Origin: Lentisphaeria bacterium
GTDB taxonomy: Bacteria > Verrucomicrobiota > Lentisphaeria > JABSQK01 > UBA12247
Assembly (NCBI GenBank): GCA_003477185.1
Contig: DMTJ01000154.1
Span: 1 to 9,404, forward strand
Length of the DNA: 9,404 nt
Direction of reading: 5' to 3'
The translations under genes and the position numbers were made by a program. Positions 5,762-9,404 of the stretch are shown one piece after another. The first letter of the stretch is position 1. Every line of letters starts with the position of its first letter. Below the pieces are notes generated by a model that worked only from the letters and a program-made list of their open reading frames with translations, did no database searches and had not been told where the DNA came from.

Positions 5762-6642
5762 GCGAGCACACGCTGAAAGCCCGGCTGCGAGGGTGGCTCG
5801 AACTGCTGCGCCCGCCAAACCTGTTCTCCGTCCCGGGCGACCCGATTATCGGGGCTTTAGCGACGGGATATGTCGGCTCGCTGTCTGTGCTGTTGCCGCC
5901 GGTGATCACTGTCTTGCTGGGCTACGCCTATGGCCTGGTCTTGAATGACGTGGTGGACTACAAAGTCGATAGCGCAGAGCGTCCGGAGCGTCCCATTCCC
6001 AGCGGCAGAGTCCCGATTTGGGCTGCGATTCTGCTCGCCATTTCCCTGGCTGCGGCAGCCCTGGCGGTGAGCTGGGAGTGGGCTGAGTTCGTGCTAGCGC
6101 TGCTTGCACTGATCACTGCTTACAACCTTCTGAAACACGTTCCTCACCTCGGAGAGATTTTGATGGCGTTGACCCGGGTCGGGAGCGTGGTATTGGGCTT
6201 CGTAGTTTGCTGGGAAGCGGTCCCCGCATACGATATTCTCGAGGCGGGAAATTTTCTTCTGGCGATCACGGCAGTTTTCGCCTACATCTTTATTCTGTCC
6301 GGCATTGCCCGCAACGAGATGCAATCGCTGCCAAGCCGTGGCTTGATTTGGTGCCTTCGTATTCTTCCGATCGTGACATGCGCGGGACTTTTCCTGTATG
6401 GCAGCCCGCTATTTATGCCGCTGGGTAGTCTCTGGCTCTATTATTTCTGGGGCACCTGCAATCGGCTCGCTCGTGCCACCGAGTGTTGTCAGGTCCCGCC
6501 CCTCATCGGGCGCTTGATTCGCTGCTATATCCTGATGCAGGCCGCTATGATCGCCGGGCTTGGGTCGTTCTACCTCGGACTGGGAGTGGCTTTGTTGGCA
6601 ATCGGAGCCACCATCGTCGGGCGCAAGTTCTACGCGTCCTAA
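5758..6642 (+). CDS. UbiA-family membrane prenyltransferase, EboC-like
   Basis: This 294-residue, strongly hydrophobic protein has about eight or nine membrane segments and the first Asp-rich motif of the UbiA superfamily at N63-D64-V-V-D67-Y-K-V-D71, followed by the typical SAERPERPIPSGRV at 72-85. These integral membrane enzymes transfer a polyprenyl group to an acceptor using Mg2+ bound by two Asp motifs. The second motif is not clear: the region after YNLLKH (122-127), and R185-N-E187, have no DxxxD. The ND..D...D..ERPERPIPSG style and YNxLKH recall EboC and related UbiA-like proteins more than 4-hydroxybenzoate or menaquinone enzymes; that comparison is from memory. The GTG start at 5758 overlaps the kinase stop as GTGA, indicating co-translation with the cyclic-nucleotide-domain kinase. 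Substrate and acceptor cannot be told from the sequence, and no other quinone or ebo-type genes are visible around it. Confidence 0.88.
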   Translation: MSEHTLKARLRGWLELLRPPNLFSVPGDPIIGALATGYVGSLSVLLPPVITVLLGYAYGLVLNDVVDYKVDSAERPERPIPSGRVPIWAAILLAISLAAAALAVSWEWAEFVLALLALITAYNLLKHVPHLGEILMALTRVGSVVLGFVVCWEAVPAYDILEAGNFLLAITAVFAYIFILSGIARNEMQSLPSRGLIWCLRILPIVTCAGLFLYGSPLFMPLGSLWLYYFWGTCNRLARATECCQVPPLIGRLIRCYILMQAAMIAGLGSFYLGLGVALLAIGATIVGRKFYAS

Positions 6643-6948
6643 CCTCAGGCATCTTGTTGATTCTGGCACGCCGCCTGAGCGAGGCTCATCCGCACGGCCC
6701 GAAAAATGGAAACGGTACCGATCGTCCTCAACCTCCTACACAGCTCGTATCGGATTGGGTTGAGCAGAGAGTTCGACGAGAGAGGTTGACGGAGCGGTAA
6801 CCTGGAATCATCCACCCCTATCGTCCACCTGGTCTCCGCGAAGGAGTCGTGTGCACAGTGAAAGTTGTCCCGTTCGAGGACGAGGACGATTGGTGCCACG
6901 GGTTTCCGCCGAATCAAGAGCCCTGAACCTAACCGCCCTGGAAAATCA

Positions 6949-7031
6949 GAACCCGAAGGGGTAGGCTCGTTATTCTTACCAGTAGCGTTTATTAACGCTG
7001 TGTATTTCACCTACGGCCGCCCTTCGGGTTC
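6949..7031. repeat. Long nested inverted repeat, possible structured RNA or small element
   Basis: GAACCCGAAGGG at 6949-6960 is the exact reverse complement of CCCTTCGGGTTC at 7020-7031. The pairing can continue after a one-sided 5-base bulge with GTAGG (6961-6965) and CCTAC (7010-7014). Inside, AGCGTT-TATT-AACGCT (6984-6999) forms a 6-bp hairpin with a 4-base loop. The whole could fold into one branched 83-nt stem. I cannot tell which strand, if either, is transcribed, and it matches no RNA family that I recognise. Confidence 0.5.
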
Positions 7032-7088
7032 CTACATCGAATGATGCGGCCAGAACCCGCGAGGTTTCACGCCTTCTCAACTTTTCTT

Positions 7089-7115
7089 GGGGAGGGGGAT
7101 CGGCCACCCCGCCCC
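7089..7115. terminator. GC-rich hairpin between convergent genes, possible bidirectional transcription barrier
   Basis: GGGG-A-GGGG (7089-7097) can pair with CCCC-G-CCCC (7107-7115) with a single A-G mismatch in the middle and a 9-base loop. It lies 140 bp after the SulP stop on the minus strand and about 450 bp after the prenyltransferase stop on the plus strand. No T-run follows on either strand, so it lacks the U-tract of a standard intrinsic terminator; the call rests on stem strength and convergent position. Confidence 0.25.
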
Positions 7116-7123
7116 GGCTCGCT

Positions 7124-7153
7124 GGAGGAAGGAGATTAAGGAGGAAGGATTAA
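7124..7153. repeat. Purine-rich tandem repeat
   Basis: GGAGGAAGGAGATTAA (7124-7139) is followed directly by GGAGGAAGGATTAA (7140-7153) and then a partial third unit GGAAG. The second copy differs by loss of two bases. It is not a ribosome-binding site for any recognised gene; function is unknown. Confidence 0.6.
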
Positions 7154-7254
7154 GGAAGTACGCGGTGATCTCTTGCCGCGCAGGCTGCGCTCAGACCGGT
7201 ATGGCAGAGGGGCGATGAAATCCGCAAACTGCGCGATACTATCAGCGCCAGGCG

Positions 7255-9102
7255 CTACAAAGCGTCCGTGGCGATGTGATAATGCGGATCCGTTGTCACA
7301 TCGACATCGACCAAATTCCCGGCCTTGTCCAACACCTGTTGGCACTCCGCCGAGAGATGGCGCAAGTGCAACGACTTACCTGCATCGCGATACCGCGAGG
7401 CGACCGCATTGATCGCCTCCAGTGCCGACTGGTCATAGACTCGCGTGTAGTAGAAGTCGATCACCACCTCGTCCGCATCGGATTCCGGAGTGAATAGCTG
7501 CTTAAAGGTAGTCACCGAGGCGAAAAAGAGCGGTCCGTGCATCTGGTAGCTCGTGCGGCGTCCCTCGTCTTCCGGTTTGCGATCCGCCGTCAGATGCGTG
7601 GCATGCTCCCAGGCAAAAACTAGAGCAGCCACAATCACGCCTACCAAGACTGCCAGCGCCAAGTTATGAAGAAATACTGTAATCAGCGTCACGATCAGCA
7701 TCACGATAATGTCGCTGACCGGTAGCCGACGCCATGTTTTCAGCGTGGCCCACTCAAAAGTGCCAATCACCACCATCATCATCACACCCACCAGCGCTGC
7801 CATCGGAATCTTCTCGACCAATGGTGCCAGCAGCATCACAAAGAGCAGCAGGCCGATTGCTGCGACGATCCCCGACGTCCGGCCGCGGCCACCCGCTTTT
7901 ACATTGATCAATGACTGCCCGATCATGGCGCAGCCACCCATGCCACCGAAGAGCCCGCACAGAATATTCGCCGCTCCCTGGCCCACGCACTCACGATTGC
8001 CCTGGCCACGCGTTTCCGTGATTTCGTCTACCAGTGTCAACGTCATCAGCGATTCGATCAGGCCGACGCCCGCAAGGATAAAGGCGAACGGCAAAATGAT
8101 GCCAAATGTGCGCCAATTCAACGGAGGCAAGATGTTCTTGATACTTGCATCCATAAAGATTGGGCGCGGAAACTCGCCCTCCATGCTCACATCTTCCGGG
8201 GCGACGCTGCCCATGGCAGTGGCGACTTCTAGATCTGACAGCGGTGCCTTTGTTGGGCCGTGGCCATCACTGACGAGCGCCAAAGGCAGCGGCGTATCCA
8301 TAGCCGCGCCCGCAATTTCAAGCTGCGTCTCAGCCTTGGAACGAGCCGAGTCCGTGAGAGCTTTGTTTTGTTTTCCCTGCTTCAGGAAATCCTTAACAGT
8401 CGCTAGCTTGGGATCCGAGCCGTTGCCATTTACAAAGAATGCAATCAAGGCGACGACGACAATCGCGGCCAGTGAGCCTGGCACCGCCTTCGTCAGCTTT
8501 GGGATAAAGAAGCAGATGGCCATCGTCAGCACCACCAATGCCAGCATCCAGACGAGTTTGGCGCCCCCCAGCCAAACGAGCGCGCCGTCTGGGGTCAGTG
8601 TCTTAAAGCTCTCGAGTTGGGCCATGCCGATGACGATTGCCAGGCCGTTGACAAACCCCAACATCACCGAATGCGGGACGATGCGGATCAGCTTGCCAAG
8701 CTTCCCGCAGCCCACTAACACCTGAATGATTCCGCACAGGATTACCGTCGGAAAAAGATAGCCCACGCCATGCTCTGCCACGAGTGGAATTACCACCACG
8801 GCCATGGCACCGGTCGCACCGGAGATCATGCCTGGTCGACCACCGAATACCGCGGTCAGCAGAGCCATGAAAAAGGCGCTGAATAGCCCAATGACCGGGT
8901 CTACTCCAGCGACGAAGGCAAAGGCGATTGCCTCGGGGATGAGCATCAGTGCTACAGTTGTTCCGGACAGGACTTCATCCTTGATCGATGATGAATTCAA
9001 GGGCTTAAGACGGAACGTGAGGTTTTCCGCCGAGGGAATATCGTGATCGGCGGCAGAGCGTTCCTGATGGCGGGCTAATTCGAGGTCGGTGTGGTTACTC
9101 AT
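7255..9102 (-). CDS. SulP-family inorganic anion transporter with C-terminal STAS domain
   Basis: A 615-residue inner-membrane protein of the SulP/SLC26 family, which moves sulfate, bicarbonate or other anions. The first transmembrane region is typical ([20 protein letters not shown], then IPEAIAFAF at 55-63 and [11 protein letters not shown] at 94-104). The family core motif follows at about 372-409: [35 protein letters not shown] cytoplasmic STAS domain fills about 515-605, with RVYDQSAL at 554-561 at the loop that is the anti-sigma-antagonist-like signature. About 100 mostly hydrophilic residues (226-326) separate two membrane blocks, much longer than in the SulP proteins I know. The ATG at 9102-9100 is chosen because the frame further upstream (TTG near 9210) is Arg/Pro-rich and unlike a SulP N-terminus; no strong ribosome-binding site supports either. 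It is convergent with the kinase-prenyltransferase operon. Substrate is not decidable; sulfate and bicarbonate are both open. Confidence 0.93.
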   Translation of the reverse strand: MSNHTDLELARHQERSAADHDIPSAENLTFRLKPLNSSSIKDEVLSGTTVALMLIPEAIAFAFVAGVDPVIGLFSAFFMALLTAVFGGRPGMISGATGAMAVVVIPLVAEHGVGYLFPTVILCGIIQVLVGCGKLGKLIRIVPHSVMLGFVNGLAIVIGMAQLESFKTLTPDGALVWLGGAKLVWMLALVVLTMAICFFIPKLTKAVPGSLAAIVVVALIAFFVNGNGSDPKLATVKDFLKQGKQNKALTDSARSKAETQLEIAGAAMDTPLPLALVSDGHGPTKAPLSDLEVATAMGSVAPEDVSMEGEFPRPIFMDASIKNILPPLNWRTFGIILPFAFILAGVGLIESLMTLTLVDEITETRGQGNRECVGQGAANILCGLFGGMGGCAMIGQSLINVKAGGRGRTSGIVAAIGLLLFVMLLAPLVEKIPMAALVGVMMMVVIGTFEWATLKTWRRLPVSDIIVMLIVTLITVFLHNLALAVLVGVIVAALVFAWEHATHLTADRKPEDEGRRTSYQMHGPLFFASVTTFKQLFTPESDADEVVIDFYYTRVYDQSALEAINAVASRYRDAGKSLHLRHLSAECQQVLDKAGNLVDVDVTTDPHYHIATDAL

Positions 9103-9404
9103 AAATGGCCAAAGCTGGGTGAAAAATGGACGGCACCGCCCTGGCGCTGGTGTCAGCGTGGGAAGGCGATGCCGGAAAAGTACGAAAGATGTGCTTGCCG
9201 TTGACGACAAGTGGAGCCGCGCAGGGTAACGACTTTCTCGTCAAAGTCAATGCGAGCGTGGGGAATGCCAAAGCCAGCGGGCGTACAAAGCACCGCGCAA
9301 GTCTCAGCCTATCAACTGGTCTTGCGAGCTTCGCAACCGGTCCACCAGAAGCCTATGGAGTGGATACGCAGCCAGCGCCGCGCGAGCGAGCCACAATGAG
9401 GCGA
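9103..9404. other. Upstream region of the SulP transporter gene
   Basis: About 300 bp to the right edge without a credited gene. It should contain the promoter of the minus-strand transporter, and the best candidate is described at 9223-9250. Two short opposed frames (plus 9211-9399; minus 9153-9293 with GTG start) cover the same bases. The minus one contains the protein-like phrase [20 protein letters not shown] but is only 46 residues and has stops on both sides, so neither is called. Confidence 0.4.
9223..9250 (-). promoter_or_regulatory. Candidate SulP promoter overlapping a 6+6 dyad
   Basis: On the minus strand TTGACT (9250-9245) is followed after 16 bp by TACCCT (9228-9223), a fair minus-35 with a poor minus-10, about 120 bp before the ATG. 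GACTTT-CTCGTC-AAAGTC (9231-9248) is an inverted repeat with 6-bp arms that covers the minus-35 and spacer, the usual place of a repressor operator. Both are predictions from sequence alone. Confidence 0.25.

Larger units (their letters stand above)
6643..7254. other. 612-bp gap between convergent genes, rich in inverted repeats, no credited gene
   Basis: The gap lies between the stop of the prenyltransferase gene (plus) and the stop of the SulP gene (minus). No frame on either strand shows a recognisable domain. A 121-codon minus-strand frame with GTG start at 7010 (to 6645) is the longest; its Arg/Leu/Ser/Pro-rich translation shows no fold and it is left uncalled. Structures in order: CTCAGGC 6644-6650 with GCCTGAG 6673-6679 just after the prenyltransferase stop (22-nt loop, no T-run); a long interrupted hairpin 6949-7031; CGGGTTC 7025-7031 with GAACCCG 7053-7059, which would compete with it; a GC-rich hairpin 7089-7115; a purine-rich tandem repeat 7124-7153; and AGCGCC-A-GGCGCT at 7244-7256, which overlaps the SulP stop codon. 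Part of this probably serves transcription termination from both sides, although no classical U-tract terminator is present. Confidence 0.5.

Noticed and set aside
6645..7010. Minus-strand frame of 121 codons (GTG start) in the convergent gap
   Set aside because: No recognisable fold, low-complexity Arg/Leu/Ser/Pro composition, and its start lies inside the inverted repeat; a frame of this length is expected by chance in GC-rich DNA. A protein search would settle it.
6926..7031. Possible integron attC site (ACCTAAC at 6926-6932 before the inverted repeat)
   Set aside because: No matching GTTRRRY box ends the structure and there is no integrase or cassette pattern.
6949..7031. Possible tRNA in the folded 83-nt element
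   Set aside because: No T-loop or D-loop consensus and no cloverleaf with 7-5-5-5 stems.
7709..8725. Open plus-strand frame of 338 codons opposite the SulP gene
   Set aside because: It is antisense to conserved SulP membrane segments; its Ser/Thr/Pro/Ile-rich translation matches a shadow of the real gene.
9103..9210. Extended SulP N-terminus from TTG at 9210
   Set aside because: The extra 36 residues are Arg/Pro-rich and unlike SulP N-termini; the ATG at 9102 precedes a normal hydrophilic leader.
9153..9293. Minus-strand 46-residue frame with protein-like text [20 protein letters not shown]
   Set aside because: It is too short, flanked by stops, has no ribosome-binding site and lies in the probable SulP promoter; it could be a gene remnant but I cannot support that.
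1..9404. CRISPR array, insertion sequence or phage genes
   Set aside because: No regular direct repeats, no transposase or recombinase domain and no phage proteins are visible on either strand.

Overview
The window looks like chromosomal DNA of a free-living, moderately GC-rich bacterium, most probably from Verrucomicrobiota; a relative in the PVC group is the main alternative. The reasons are the cluster of eukaryotic-like Ser/Thr kinases with DWG (not DFG) motifs, a zinc-ribbon kinase with a C-terminal membrane anchor, and a decayed exported protein of the 'autotransporter-associated beta-strand repeat' type that is abundant in Verrucomicrobiota. This assignment is inference from protein style; there is no rRNA or other marker here.

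Layout, left to right. (1) Positions 1-1541, minus strand: a zinc-ribbon/kinase/transmembrane protein whose stop overlaps by 4 bases the TTG start of a PLP-dependent group II amino-acid decarboxylase, which runs off the left edge. (2) Positions 1542-2902: a gene-poor stretch holding a broken gene for an exported beta-strand-repeat protein (one nonsense codon and two frameshifts, truncated at its 3' end), an 18-bp perfect palindrome at its end, and a possible remnant encoding a signal peptide on the plus strand. (3) Positions 2903-5761: two divergent kinases sharing a 156-bp regulatory gap. The minus one is a bare 320-residue kinase. The plus one is a 579-residue kinase fused to a cyclic-nucleotide-binding domain and a winged-helix-like C-terminus. 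(4) Positions 5758-6642: a UbiA-family membrane prenyltransferase resembling EboC, overlapping the long kinase by 4 bases (GTGA). (5) Positions 6643-7254: a 612-bp gap between convergent genes with several inverted and tandem repeats. (6) Positions 7255-9102, minus strand: a SulP-family anion transporter with a C-terminal STAS domain and a long hydrophilic insert. (7) Positions 9103-9404: the upstream region of that transporter.

The main theme is signalling. Three different Hanks-type kinases lie within about 5.4 kb, and two of them overlap a metabolic gene by four bases (decarboxylase; prenyltransferase). The most interesting unit is the cyclic-nucleotide-domain kinase coupled to the UbiA enzyme, with a divergent stand-alone kinase next to it. 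It could be a second-messenger-responsive phosphorylation module tied to isoprenoid or lipid chemistry. That link is inferred from gene arrangement; substrates, ligand and phosphorylation targets cannot be read from the sequence.
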